DNA from: JBCDBL01 sp039183635
GTDB lineage: Bacteria > Pseudomonadota > Alphaproteobacteria > Caulobacterales > Parvularculaceae
Assembly (NCBI GenBank): GCA_039183635.1
Contig: JBCDBL010000067.1
Coordinates: forward strand, 1-24,040
DNA length: 24,040 nt
Direction of reading: 5' to 3'
Notes under the pieces: model-generated
Seen by the model: the letters and a program-made list of their open reading frames with translations, nothing else
The model's database searches: none
What the model was told of the DNA's origin: nothing
Shown here: positions 7,434-15,155 of the stretch, one piece after another
Position numbering within the stretch: position 1 is the first letter of the stretch
How the letters are laid out: the number at the start of each line of letters is the position of its first letter
Translations under genes and position numbers: made by a program

Positions 7434-7728
7434 GTGCGATAGCCCCTTGATCGTCTCCAAGTGCGAAACCTTGGTGCAGGGTCTTGGGCGGCATACGCCC
7501 CGAGTCGCGATCAAACGGCGAAAACGTTTGGGCATGGTTCGGTGCAGGTGGAGAGGTTCATTCTCCAAGTCCTGCGAGTGGTCCAGTCGGCGATAGGCTG
7601 GTCGTGATACATCGGCGAAACGATGTGTTGGCGCATAAAGGCCCAATGCCTGAAATGCGCCAAGGCCGGGGGTATCCAACAGGGGCGCGCAGCGGGCCCC
7701 TTTGGCAAGAGGCGTGGTATTACCACGC
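7434..7728 (+). ncRNA. Highly structured RNA candidate, possibly a group II intron 5' (domain I) remnant
   Basis: A dense run of perfect stems is visible: TTGATCG/CGATCAA (7447-7453 with 7508-7514) enclosing CCAAG/CTTGG (7457-7461/7470-7474) and GGGCG/CGCCC (7486-7490/7496-7500); GCAGG/CCTGC (7544-7548/7571-7575) with GGAGA/TCTCC inside; ACATCG/CGATGT (7609-7614/7621-7626) with loop GCGAAA; a 9-bp TTGGCGCAT/ATGCGCCAA (7628-7636/7655-7663); GGGGC/GCCCC (7682-7686/7696-7700); and GCGTGG/CCACGC (7712-7717/7723-7728). It begins GTGCGAT, matching the GUGYG start of bacterial group II introns. No reverse transcriptase gene and no domain V were found, so it is either a truncated intron or another large structured RNA. 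Strand is inferred from the GTGCG start. The remaining bases to 7944 show nothing definite. Confidence 0.45.
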
Positions 7729-7944
7729 ACATCTTGCGTAAGTCGCGAAGCTTTCAAAGATTTGTGTACTACCGGAATGTATTGGTACTACAACAATCAC
7801 CAAGCCCTCATACGCAAAAAACTTAGCCCTTCAATGATGCTAAACCGAACGGCAGAAACTCGCCAAAAGGCGACGTTGCAGGTCTAACTTTGGATGTCTG
7901 CTTTCAGTTGAATTCTCGCCAATTCAATGAAGAACATTTTCCAT

Positions 7945-9285
7945 TTAGGCAGATATGACTTTTTTGATTGTTTCAGGCCGATCTTCACAGGCATTCAGAA
8001 GGCAAATAAGAGCGCCAAAAAGGGGCGTGGAATCCTGATTATTAAAAGGAGTTGAAGTCAGTCTCTCGATTTCATTTTTGAGCGTATCTAGTGTTGAAGT
8101 ACGCTTTGGATCGTCTCCACGAACATTTTCTGTAACATCAGGCCAGATATCCCCATCATCGGCATCGAGTTTAGCAAAACAAACAAATTGTGGCTTTCCG
8201 CCTCGGTCGCCATGCCGAAAGTAGCCAATTACTTCGATATCTCTTATCTTTGGTATCCGGCCTTTACCGCCCCATTCCTCTTCAAGTTCACGTTTGGCAC
8301 CTGTACAAACTAAAGCCTTCAGAGTCTCGGCGTTCGCTGTATCATCCCAATCAAGCGATCCGGATGCATATGGTGCCCTAAGACCTTGGGAATGCTGAAC
8401 ACCTTTAGCCTGAATTGGAATTCTGAAAAGGAAATCATTAGACAAAGCAAGCACCTCCACGCCAATGTGAAGTGAGAGAGGTGGTGTCGTATTTGAAAGT
8501 TCGCGTAACCTGATTCCAGAATTATTGACTTTTGAATAAGGCATACGTCCATTGAATGCATCGTCTGATATCTTTACCTCGTGAGGGTGAAGTGCGTAGA
8601 TATCTTTTTTGCCATTTGTAATAAGGCACATATCAGAAAAATAATCAGTCCGGTAAATTTCAATTTCTGAAATGTCTGGCAGCAAATCTGTCATCAGGCC
8701 GACTTTTTCTTCGTTTATAAGCGCTTTGTTTGAGGAAAATAGAGAAGCCAATAACTTACGAAAGCCATCCGCTCGAAACGCATTAGCATTTTTCTTGATC
8801 TCAGAAATTATGTTCTTGTATCTTTCAGACTTTTTATACTTTTGCAGGATCGGATCCCAAGCGGGGTTACAAATAAAATTTGCATTGAAGTTGCGAGAAT
8901 AAACTATAGCACCTACTGCGCCATTGCGCGGTGGGACACTTATGAATCCTGCTTCCACCTCAACTTCTGAAGGGTTCACTTCGCTCGACAATTTTTGAAT
9001 AATCGCATTGTCTCGGAATTCGTTCTTTCTTGGACCGTACGCGTTTAATGAACGCGCTGCCAAACCTGTAACGAAAATTCCGACAGCAAATATTGGCGAC
9101 AGATAAGAAAAATTTCCCCAGTCTCGAGGGGCCATCCAGTTTAGCAGATTAGGCAGTAAAATCGCTGTCGTTAAAAGAGTAGCTCGCAAACCGGGCCGGT
9201 TCTGAAGCTTCCATTCATAGAAGAAAAGGTAGTCCTTTACAGCCCTAATATAGCGTAATACTTTAGTTTTCACCGCATAGTCCAT
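7945..9285 (-). CDS. Two-transmembrane protein with C-terminal Nudix-like domain
   Basis: 446 residues. Two hydrophobic segments lie near the N-terminus (about 33-52 and 62-80), suggesting a membrane hairpin with the bulk of the protein probably cytoplasmic. The middle region (about 85-280) is unrecognised. At 331-338, KRELEEEW matches the RExxEE core of the Nudix box, but spacing to the upstream acidic residue is longer than in the canonical motif, so activity is uncertain. Nudix enzymes hydrolyse nucleoside diphosphate-linked compounds. Membrane-anchored Nudix proteins could act on a nucleotide signal in a defence setting; that is inference from domains and location. The ribosome-binding site before ATG 9285 is weak. 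It sits alone between the structured RNA and the resolvase. Confidence 0.65.
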   Translation of the reverse strand: MDYAVKTKVLRYIRAVKDYLFFYEWKLQNRPGLRATLLTTAILLPNLLNWMAPRDWGNFSYLSPIFAVGIFVTGLAARSLNAYGPRKNEFRDNAIIQKLSSEVNPSEVEVEAGFISVPPRNGAVGAIVYSRNFNANFICNPAWDPILQKYKKSERYKNIISEIKKNANAFRADGFRKLLASLFSSNKALINEEKVGLMTDLLPDISEIEIYRTDYFSDMCLITNGKKDIYALHPHEVKISDDAFNGRMPYSKVNNSGIRLRELSNTTPPLSLHIGVEVLALSNDFLFRIPIQAKGVQHSQGLRAPYASGSLDWDDTANAETLKALVCTGAKRELEEEWGGKGRIPKIRDIEVIGYFRHGDRGGKPQFVCFAKLDADDGDIWPDVTENVRGDDPKRTSTLDTLKNEIERLTSTPFNNQDSTPLFGALICLLNACEDRPETIKKVISA

Positions 9286-9443
9286 TTTACCAATTAAACG
9301 ACCTCTTCTTTACCTGAAAATTGGTAATGTCAAAATCCATGCGCAAATTGTCAGTAAATTACGGCATGAATGTCTGCAATATGGAATTTTTCTGCCGTTC
9401 TGCGATGGCCTTCGTATGTCGCATTAGGGCCAATTATCGACAT

Positions 9444-10025
9444 TCAAGCAACAAGACGCTCCTGCATGACCTTATGCTCGGCCAAGTAACGATACAGGGT
9501 TGAGCGCCCCACACCAATTTGCAATGCGGTTGATTCAACGCTCATGCCGCTCTTGATCAAAAACAGCGCCTCCATAAAGGCTTCACCGTCCAGCGCGGGT
9601 GTGCGCCCGAATTTCGCGCCGCGCTCTTTGGCGGCTTCCATGCCTGCCTTGGTCCGCTCGACAATCAACGCCCGTTCAAAATGCGCCACAGCGCTCAGCA
9701 CATGCAGCACAAACTCGCCAAAAGCGGAACTAACATCGATATGCTCACACAAGGACTTAAATGCGATGCCGCGATTGTGCAGCGATTGAATGGTGTCGGT
9801 GAGGTCGCGCATGGAACGGGCCAGACGGTCCAGCCGCCAGACGACAAAGGTATCGCCGTCTTTTAACGCTGCCATGGCTTCGGTCAGTCCTTCACGGTTT
9901 TGCACCGTGCCGCTAATCCCATGGTCTTCATAGACGGCCAAACACCCGGCGCGCTCCAGCGCATCACGTTGTAAATCAAGATTTTGGTCCCCTGTTGAGA
10001 CCCGTGCATAGCCTATCAGGCGCAT
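9444..10025 (-). CDS. Serine resolvase/invertase (Tn3/Hin type)
   Basis: 193 residues from ATG 10025, the size of Tn3-type resolvases. The catalytic serine S10 is in YARVSTGDQ; a conserved RLDRLARSMRDL region follows, with a long helix E and a C-terminal helix-turn-helix (MSVESTALQIGVGRSTLYRYL region). AAGGGGAA at good distance supports this start over the upstream one that would give 240 residues. These enzymes resolve cointegrates or invert DNA at a nearby res site. No Tn3 transposase is in the window, and I could not identify a res site in the 279 bases upstream, which hold no gene. It may be a remnant of a transposon that brought cargo. Confidence 0.9.
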   Translation of the reverse strand: MRLIGYARVSTGDQNLDLQRDALERAGCLAVYEDHGISGTVQNREGLTEAMAALKDGDTFVVWRLDRLARSMRDLTDTIQSLHNRGIAFKSLCEHIDVSSAFGEFVLHVLSAVAHFERALIVERTKAGMEAAKERGAKFGRTPALDGEAFMEALFLIKSGMSVESTALQIGVGRSTLYRYLAEHKVMQERLVA

Positions 10026-10304
10026 TGGCGATTCCCCTTTCTTGGATTGGTTGTAATCGGCTCTGAAAGCGGAGTTTGACGTCTTTTTAGGGTTGGTTTT
10101 CAGGACAGCGCTTTTTGCCATCTGCCTTTCCACCAAACACCACGGATTCCGGCGCTTTCGGGCCACATCACGACCTTACACTAAGGATTCTCTATACGGA
10201 ACGTTTAAGAGACAAACCACATCGATAGATTGTGGATTGTTTCGCCGGGAATGGTGCTACCGGGCTGCGCTTTTGTTCGCGTTTATCAGAGGGATACGGT
10301 TCTC

Positions 10305-11072
10305 ATGACTTTACGACATTTTACAGCGGCGGCGATGCTGTCCGCCGCTTTCATCATGCCTGCTGCCGCGCAGGCCGATCTCATTGAGATCAATTTCGGT
10401 GGAACATTTGCCGGATCGTCCGATCCGGGTTTTGTCGACGGTGATACCTTCACCGGGCGTATGGTGCTTGATACAGCCATTGCCGATCAAAACAGCGTCA
10501 CGACAGCGGCGACAATATATGCGTCGAATGCAGGGCTGGTCGATTTTAAGTTTACCGCGACACGCGGTGCATTCTCGCTTTCATTGCCAACCGCAGGGCC
10601 AAATTTTGAAACATCAATCCTGCAAACGCACCCGCCTACGGCACAGGTTGTTCAAATCATCGCAGGTGATTTTACATTCCAGCCGGATGGCTTCACAGGC
10701 GCCCTTGATGGTTTTTCTCCGGCGCTTATCAGGCTGCAAATTGACGGACGTAGTCCAATCCCGAGCCTCTTTAACGATATCAGTTCGCTGTTATCAGATG
10801 CGGAAAGCTTCTCACCCATCGACTATTTGGGCCGTCTCGATATCGGTTATTCAAATGGCAGGGAAGCCTCTGTTGGCTTTGGTACGGGGGATCTGTTCTC
10901 CATTAACCTACTCGGCAACGGTTCCGGTGGAGGCGACGATAATGGAGGGGGCAATAACGGCGGTGGAAACGATGGGGGCGGTAATCCACCGACCACTGTT
11001 TCAGAGCCCGGTGTCCTCGCCATGTTCGGCCTCGGCCTGATCGGGCTAGTTGGGATGCGGCGACGCACTTAA
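10305..11072 (+). CDS. PEP-CTERM sorting domain-containing secreted protein
   Basis: 255 residues from ATG 10305, preceded by GAGGGA. Residues 1-25 form a signal peptide (MTLRHFTAAAM... PAAAQA). A unique extracellular domain (about 26-200) is followed by a Gly/Asn/Asp linker (about 205-230) and the C-terminal PEP-CTERM anchor: VSEPGVLAMFGLGLIGL, then RRR. PEP-CTERM proteins are exported, cleaved and sorted by exosortase (EpsH/XrtA type), usually in exopolysaccharide-producing bacteria. The Pro of the motif reads EPG, a common variant. No exosortase is in the window, so it would depend on a host enzyme. It is an odd passenger for a mobile element, and the longer ORF start at 10230 lacks support. 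Confidence 0.8.
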   Translation: MTLRHFTAAAMLSAAFIMPAAAQADLIEINFGGTFAGSSDPGFVDGDTFTGRMVLDTAIADQNSVTTAATIYASNAGLVDFKFTATRGAFSLSLPTAGPNFETSILQTHPPTAQVVQIIAGDFTFQPDGFTGALDGFSPALIRLQIDGRSPIPSLFNDISSLLSDAESFSPIDYLGRLDIGYSNGREASVGFGTGDLFSINLLGNGSGGGDDNGGGNNGGGNDGGGNPPTTVSEPGVLAMFGLGLIGLVGMRRRT

Positions 11073-11077
11073 AAGAA

Positions 11078-11118
11078 AAACCCGTGAGCGATAAGCGTCG
11101 CCCACGGGTTTCTATTTT
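11078..11118. terminator. Bidirectional rho-independent terminator
   Basis: Stem AAACCCGTG (11078-11086) pairs with CACGGGTTT (11103-11111), extended by GCG/CGC past an A-C mismatch. On the plus strand it is followed by a T-rich run (11111-11119); on the minus strand the A-rich 11071-11080 gives a U-tract. It ends the PEP-CTERM gene on one side and the ankyrin-like gene on the other. Confidence 0.85.
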
Positions 11119-11160
11119 TATATGTGAAATTAAGGGCGCAGATTGATTCAAATTAAGAAG

Positions 11161-11706
11161 CTATTCCGGCTCGAAATTCTGTCCCAATCCTCCTTGCAAC
11201 AACTTTAAGCCTCTTTTTTCAAATAGCACTTCTTGTTCCTGTCTTTTCTCCATTTCCAGAAGCCGCTTTGCTAATTTCTCATGGAAACTATCTCGAGCAA
11301 AATCAGAAGCACGAAAGCCCACATCACTTCTAATAAGAAGATTACAACCTGGTGACTTTGCATATGCTATAGACAAATCCCAAACCCCCATCGCAGCTAA
11401 AATATGCAGTCCAGTAACTCCTTTATGGGCTTGATAATTAATATGACGAAGAGCTTCTTTGCTTTTTAATAAAGCAAGGATTGTATCTCTATCGAGTTGC
11501 ATAGCAGCATTTACAAAACAACGTCTATGTATATTCAAGCCATTTGATATAGGCAGACACTCCTGCATTCTTCCATATATATCAGTATACGTTAAAGTTT
11601 TATCTTTTTCAGCAAAATAATCGGATCGCTTTTGTGGGCGGCTGTCTTCTAAAGGGACAGACCCATAAAGTTTGATAAAACCTTCTCTCCTCTTTCCAAA
11701 AGCCAT
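11161..11706 (-). CDS. Ankyrin-repeat-like protein of unknown function
   Basis: 181 residues. A segment at about 93-137 resembles ankyrin repeats: GVTGLHILAAMGVWDL is close to the xTxLHxAAxxG core, followed by CNLLIRSDVGFRASDFA. The C-terminus (about 140-165) is a charged helix, EKLAKRLLEMEKRQEQEV. No signal peptide or membrane segment is seen. Ankyrin repeats bind other proteins; the partner may be the gene just upstream, whose stop lies one base before this ATG. Two repeats at most are visible, so the fold assignment is tentative. The unit ends at the shared terminator. Confidence 0.6.
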   Translation of the reverse strand: MAFGKRREGFIKLYGSVPLEDSRPQKRSDYFAEKDKTLTYTDIYGRMQECLPISNGLNIHRRCFVNAAMQLDRDTILALLKSKEALRHINYQAHKGVTGLHILAAMGVWDLSIAYAKSPGCNLLIRSDVGFRASDFARDSFHEKLAKRLLEMEKRQEQEVLFEKRGLKLLQGGLGQNFEPE

Positions 11707-11707
11707 C

Positions 11708-12541
11708 TCAAATCATCTCTTGCTTACATTCATTGCTAAAAAATTCAGGTCTATAGTTAGGCTCCGCGTTAGGGTCGCCAATTTTTTCGATATCTACAAT
11801 CGACTTGCGATGTATTTGGCTTTCATAACCGGGTATAAATAGATAGCCGGCTCCTACCGCTTGATTCCCTTCCCCAGTTGCAACTCCATAGTTTGGAGCC
11901 TCCGGCAGGTTGGGTGTATATATTTGCGTTTCATTTTCATCTATTTTTGACGCAACGTAGAAAACAAGAAATGAATTGCACTCGATATTTGCACGTCCAA
12001 ACAAAGTAGTTGCATTATCCGTATTTGTTAGTATGGATCTTACGCCCTGTACATCATAACCGAAAACATAAGGGTTCTCATTGTCGGCTGTAACATTGAG
12101 AAGATACTCAACGTCTGGTCCCGCAATACGGTACAGTCCTTCGACATATAAAATATTCGGTCTGGGGAGAGCTCGCGCGGCATGTAGTGCAGATAACATA
12201 CGCGCGTCAAAGCGGCATTCTTCCAATTCTTCAGGGGCGTAATTGTTTTCGAGAAGAAACGCTTTAACCCCGGCATTCTTGTAATCGCACTTGATGCATT
12301 CGCCTGATCGAATGGCTTCTACCTGCCGCACAGAAAATGGCTGATAGTTTTGTCTGGGGTCAGACTTAAACTCCTTGAGTGCAGCTTCTGATAAAAGGAT
12401 GCGGCTCACAGCCTTCTCTTTGGACATCATCTTCCCATCGCCATCACCATGACGCGTCATGAAGTCCAGAAAGCAATTGGCGATAAGGCGCCGCTCGACT
12501 TGGGAAAAAATCGGTGAAGTTTTCTGCGTTTCAGGTGCCAC
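11708..12541 (-). CDS. Unknown protein, first gene of the ankyrin-like pair
   Basis: 277 residues from GTG 12541, chosen because GGGGAG lies 7 bases upstream; TTG starts up to 12568 are also possible. No family is recognised. The N-terminal 100 residues look helical and basic. Residues around 83-88 hold a CIKC pair. The remainder (about 130-277) is mixed and rich in Asn, Asp and Gly, with several aromatic residues. There is no clear signal peptide. The next gene starts almost immediately after its stop, so the two are co-translated. It is divergent from the coupling protein gene. Base composition is more AT-rich than in the transfer genes, consistent with separate acquisition. Confidence 0.6.
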   Translation of the reverse strand: MAPETQKTSPIFSQVERRLIANCFLDFMTRHGDGDGKMMSKEKAVSRILLSEAALKEFKSDPRQNYQPFSVRQVEAIRSGECIKCDYKNAGVKAFLLENNYAPEELEECRFDARMLSALHAARALPRPNILYVEGLYRIAGPDVEYLLNVTADNENPYVFGYDVQGVRSILTNTDNATTLFGRANIECNSFLVFYVASKIDENETQIYTPNLPEAPNYGVATGEGNQAVGAGYLFIPGYESQIHRKSIVDIEKIGDPNAEPNYRPEFFSNECKQEMI

Positions 12542-12733
12542 CAACAATCTCCCCGCTTTACACCCCAAGGATGAACATTGAGGCGCATACGCTCTGTTTT
12601 GTCAATGAGAGATGACCCTGTTTAGGCGATGATGTTTGGAATCTGTTGCAAAGCCAATTTCGCTATAGAGCGACACACAAACTCAACATGCAACCGCGAT
12701 GTTTACTCCTTGTTACAGCATTTTCTCTCGACG

Positions 12734-12747
12734 CCAACATATGTTGG
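12734..12747. promoter_or_regulatory. Perfect 14-bp palindrome upstream of the coupling protein gene
   Basis: CCAACATATGTTGG is a perfect palindrome in the divergent intergenic region, 41 bases before the coupling protein ATG. There is no T-run, so it is unlikely to be a terminator. It is a candidate operator controlling one or both divergent operons. I could not fit a good promoter around it. Confidence 0.4.
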
Positions 12748-12788
12748 ACTTTCAGAGTTTAGTGCCTTTATCTCATTGGAGAAATATC

Positions 12789-13631
12789 ATGGCTTATTTC
12801 ACTGGTTGGGACGACCCGGAAACGATTGCGGTCATCGCTATTGTAGCGCCGCCTGCGATCCAGTTGGCGTATACAGGAATCGCGAAGATGCTGGGCGTGT
12901 TTCACCCCGAACATTATAGCCGCATCCCCACATGGTCGTGGCGGTATGTGTACAGATGGGTCATCGAGCCCGTGACGGACTGGTTTGAAGAACTCTTCCG
13001 CTTCAACCGTGGTGCAAATGGCGGCTTTGCGCCGTTCCTCTCCTCGCTTTGCAACGTCTATAAACGCGGCGATGTCCTGCTGGGGAGCGCCCGCGCACCA
13101 TGGGGCGGCGGATGGGTGCAACCGTTGGGCGCAAAGGCCGAGCGGCATTTGCTAATGATTGCGGGATCAGGCAGCGGCAAGACCGTATTCCTGAAATCGC
13201 TTATCGGGACGCACCACCCGGATGCATCGGCTATCATTGTTGATCCCAAAATCACCATGTACCGCGCGTTGGCGGAGGCGCTGCGTAAACAAGGGCGGCC
13301 TGTTTTCCTGCTTCTGCCCGCAGGCACGGATGACCTGACCTCGCATCGCTGGAATCCGCTTTTTGAGATTTCGGCGCTGATGGAACGGGTTGGGCCGCAT
13401 GTCGCGACATTCCTTTGCGACAAACTCGCCTACGCAATCGTTGAGAAAAGCGAAAACGAGAACCAGCCTTACTTCCCCGATACGGCCCGCGTCATTCTGT
13501 CTGCCGTTATCGCTCATGTTCTCACAACCGAGCCGCCTGAGCGACGCAACCTTCTGCGGGTCTACGAACTCATCTCGCGTGGCTATGTCCCCGGCAACAT
13601 TGTGGATGAAGATCATGCACACAGATCATAA
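12789..13631 (+). CDS. VirD4/TraG-type coupling protein, N-terminal part (frameshifted gene)
   Basis: 280 residues from ATG 12789, which has GGAG upstream; earlier in-frame starts exist but lack support. A hydrophobic stretch lies near the N-terminus (about 13-35). Walker A, GSGSGKT, is at 126-132, followed by a strand with VDPK. Coupling proteins are ATPases at the inner membrane that bring the relaxosome to the secretion channel. The frame ends at a TGA/TAA just after VDEDHAH, and homologous sequence continues in the +1 frame. At the break, GATCAT occurs at 13611 and again at 13624. Removing 13 bases restores a continuous frame, so a 13-bp insertion is the simplest cause. Confidence 0.8.
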   Translation: MAYFTGWDDPETIAVIAIVAPPAIQLAYTGIAKMLGVFHPEHYSRIPTWSWRYVYRWVIEPVTDWFEELFRFNRGANGGFAPFLSSLCNVYKRGDVLLGSARAPWGGGWVQPLGAKAERHLLMIAGSGSGKTVFLKSLIGTHHPDASAIIVDPKITMYRALAEALRKQGRPVFLLLPAGTDDLTSHRWNPLFEISALMERVGPHVATFLCDKLAYAIVEKSENENQPYFPDTARVILSAVIAHVLTTEPPERRNLLRVYELISRGYVPGNIVDEDHAHRS

Positions 13632-15111
13632 CCATGCGATGCACCGTCTGGCTGAAGCGTTACTGAACAACCCGGCGATGGGCGACTTCATCCCGACGGG
13701 CGGTACGGCGATGCTGGATGCGGGGGATGGGCTTAACAGCGTTCTCTCGACCCTTAAAACCGCGCTGAAATGGGTTACGCATCCGACCCTTGCCGATGTC
13801 CTGACGCAATCGGACTTCAATCTGTGCGATCTGAAGGGTTCAAACGCCATGGTGTTCGTGGCGGCGGAGCCAACGGAAATCCGCGGCTCACTGTCCGGTT
13901 TCTTCCGCGCTGTATGCATGATGAGTCTTTACGGCTTCGAGAAAATCGAAGGCAATCTGAAACACCCGACGCTGTTCGCCATCGATGAAGCGCCTTCGCT
14001 GGGGTATGTCGAAGACATTGCAGTGGCTGCACCGCTCATGAGAGAGCGTGGCGTGCGGCTTTTGATGTGCGCGCAGGATCTGGAAAAATTACGTGCGGTT
14101 TATCAGTCATCTTGGGGCGGATTAATTGGAAATGCAGAGTGCGTATTCTGGATGTCGGGTAACCACCCGGAAACCTTTGAATATCTGTCCCACCGGGTGC
14201 TGGGGACGAGAATTCGCAAGTTCAAGGAAAACGGACGCGTCCGCCGGGAAGAACAACAGGTTCTCACGCCCGATCAACTGAAGCGCTGGCTAAGTCCGAA
14301 AAACGGCCGCGGGAACATGATTGTGCAGCGCTACGGGAAGCGTCCGCTGCGGACCCGGCTTGCGCCCTATTACGAAACCCTGCCCGTCACGCATTACGCA
14401 CCGCATCCGGAGTTTGGCGATGCCAAGCTTCGCGGATGGATGCGCAAAAAATTGACCAAACGAAACGCTCAATCGAAAGGAAAGTGGACCATGAAAACTG
14501 TTGGTAGTTTGGCTGTGGCCGGGCTTGCGCTGGCTTCTACACCGTTTCTGGCTTCGAACCTGTTTCTGGCTGACCAGCCACGGGCGGAGGATACGCCTCA
14601 AGATTTTGTTCGGACGGACTATGGGCCGGGCACATATTCCATTGAAGATTGTCGACCGCGTATTCCCATGAAGTATACGTATAACCCTCGCCATGTGCCT
14701 GTTACAATTGGGAACGACATTGAAGGGTATTACGCGGAAAACCATCCGCTTCATGCCGTGCGCGTGACGGATATGGCCCATCAGTTTAACAGAATGCTGG
14801 TGGACAAGCCGTCGTCGGCGTTCGGTGACGAAGATTTCTTTCTTTTACGGTCAATTTATGAAGTCGATTTGTGTCACGACTATAATCAGGAACAACTGAT
14901 AAGTTTTATTAGCATAAACCCTTGTTTCAAGACCGTTTACGTGGGGCAGGACAACATATCCGATCATCCCGTCGGTTTACTGCAAGATTACTTTGCTTCG
15001 GCAGGGCTGGCGCAAATGGCCGTATTGGATACGCCAAGCCCGGCCTGCGACTCATGGGCAAGCATGCACAACAAAGAGATTGAGCGCAGGCGCACGTTTG
15101 CAGGCGATTAA
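13606..15111 (+). CDS. Coupling protein, C-terminal part, read in frame into a secreted protein
   Basis: The second half of the coupling protein continues here in the +1 frame; 13606 is the first Met at the break, and the open frame further upstream (from 13390) is a shadow of the first half. Walker B is visible in PTLFAIDEAPSLG, and the conserved block ending in HYAPHPEF is near the C-terminus. The coupling protein appears to finish around 14490. No stop codon occurs there, and the frame runs straight into the signal peptide of the next protein. So the ORF may yield a fusion, or the second part may start independently at 14491. Unless translation restarts or shifts at the break, no complete coupling protein is made. 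Confidence 0.7.
   Translation: MKIMHTDHNHAMHRLAEALLNNPAMGDFIPTGGTAMLDAGDGLNSVLSTLKTALKWVTHPTLADVLTQSDFNLCDLKGSNAMVFVAAEPTEIRGSLSGFFRAVCMMSLYGFEKIEGNLKHPTLFAIDEAPSLGYVEDIAVAAPLMRERGVRLLMCAQDLEKLRAVYQSSWGGLIGNAECVFWMSGNHPETFEYLSHRVLGTRIRKFKENGRVRREEQQVLTPDQLKRWLSPKNGRGNMIVQRYGKRPLRTRLAPYYETLPVTHYAPHPEFGDAKLRGWMRKKLTKRNAQSKGKWTMKTVGSLAVAGLALASTPFLASNLFLADQPRAEDTPQDFVRTDYGPGTYSIEDCRPRIPMKYTYNPRHVPVTIGNDIEGYYAENHPLHAVRVTDMAHQFNRMLVDKPSSAFGDEDFFLLRSIYEVDLCHDYNQEQLISFISINPCFKTVYVGQDNISDHPVGLLQDYFASAGLAQMAVLDTPSPACDSWASMHNKEIERRRTFAGD
14491..15111 (+). CDS. Predicted secreted protein of unknown function
   Basis: 206 residues if started at ATG 14491. Its own Shine-Dalgarno, AAAGGAAAG, lies about 7 bases upstream. 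The first 30 residues make a good signal peptide (MKTVGSLAVAGLALA, then STPFLA). The mature part has several Cys residues, suggesting disulfides in the periplasm. No family is recognised. It is in the same frame as the coupling protein with no stop between, so it has been swallowed into one open frame. Its position in the transfer operon suggests a role at the cell envelope during transfer, but that is inference. Confidence 0.6.
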   Translation: MKTVGSLAVAGLALASTPFLASNLFLADQPRAEDTPQDFVRTDYGPGTYSIEDCRPRIPMKYTYNPRHVPVTIGNDIEGYYAENHPLHAVRVTDMAHQFNRMLVDKPSSAFGDEDFFLLRSIYEVDLCHDYNQEQLISFISINPCFKTVYVGQDNISDHPVGLLQDYFASAGLAQMAVLDTPSPACDSWASMHNKEIERRRTFAGD

Positions 15112-15155
15112 TCACCCTGCATTTTTGAAATGTTTCAGCAAAAGGAGGATATGAA

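Noticed and set aside
7407..7757. Several short open frames on both strands in the structured region
   Set aside because: They have no ribosome-binding sites or recognisable sequence, and the stem structure explains the base pattern better.
10026..10166. N-terminal extension of the resolvase
   Set aside because: MRLIGYARVSTGDQ is the usual resolvase start and has its own ribosome-binding site; the extension is basic and unlike the family.
13390..13605. Upstream part of the second coupling-protein frame
   Set aside because: This part is out of frame with the first half, which is clearly coupling-protein sequence here; the true second half begins at the frame break.
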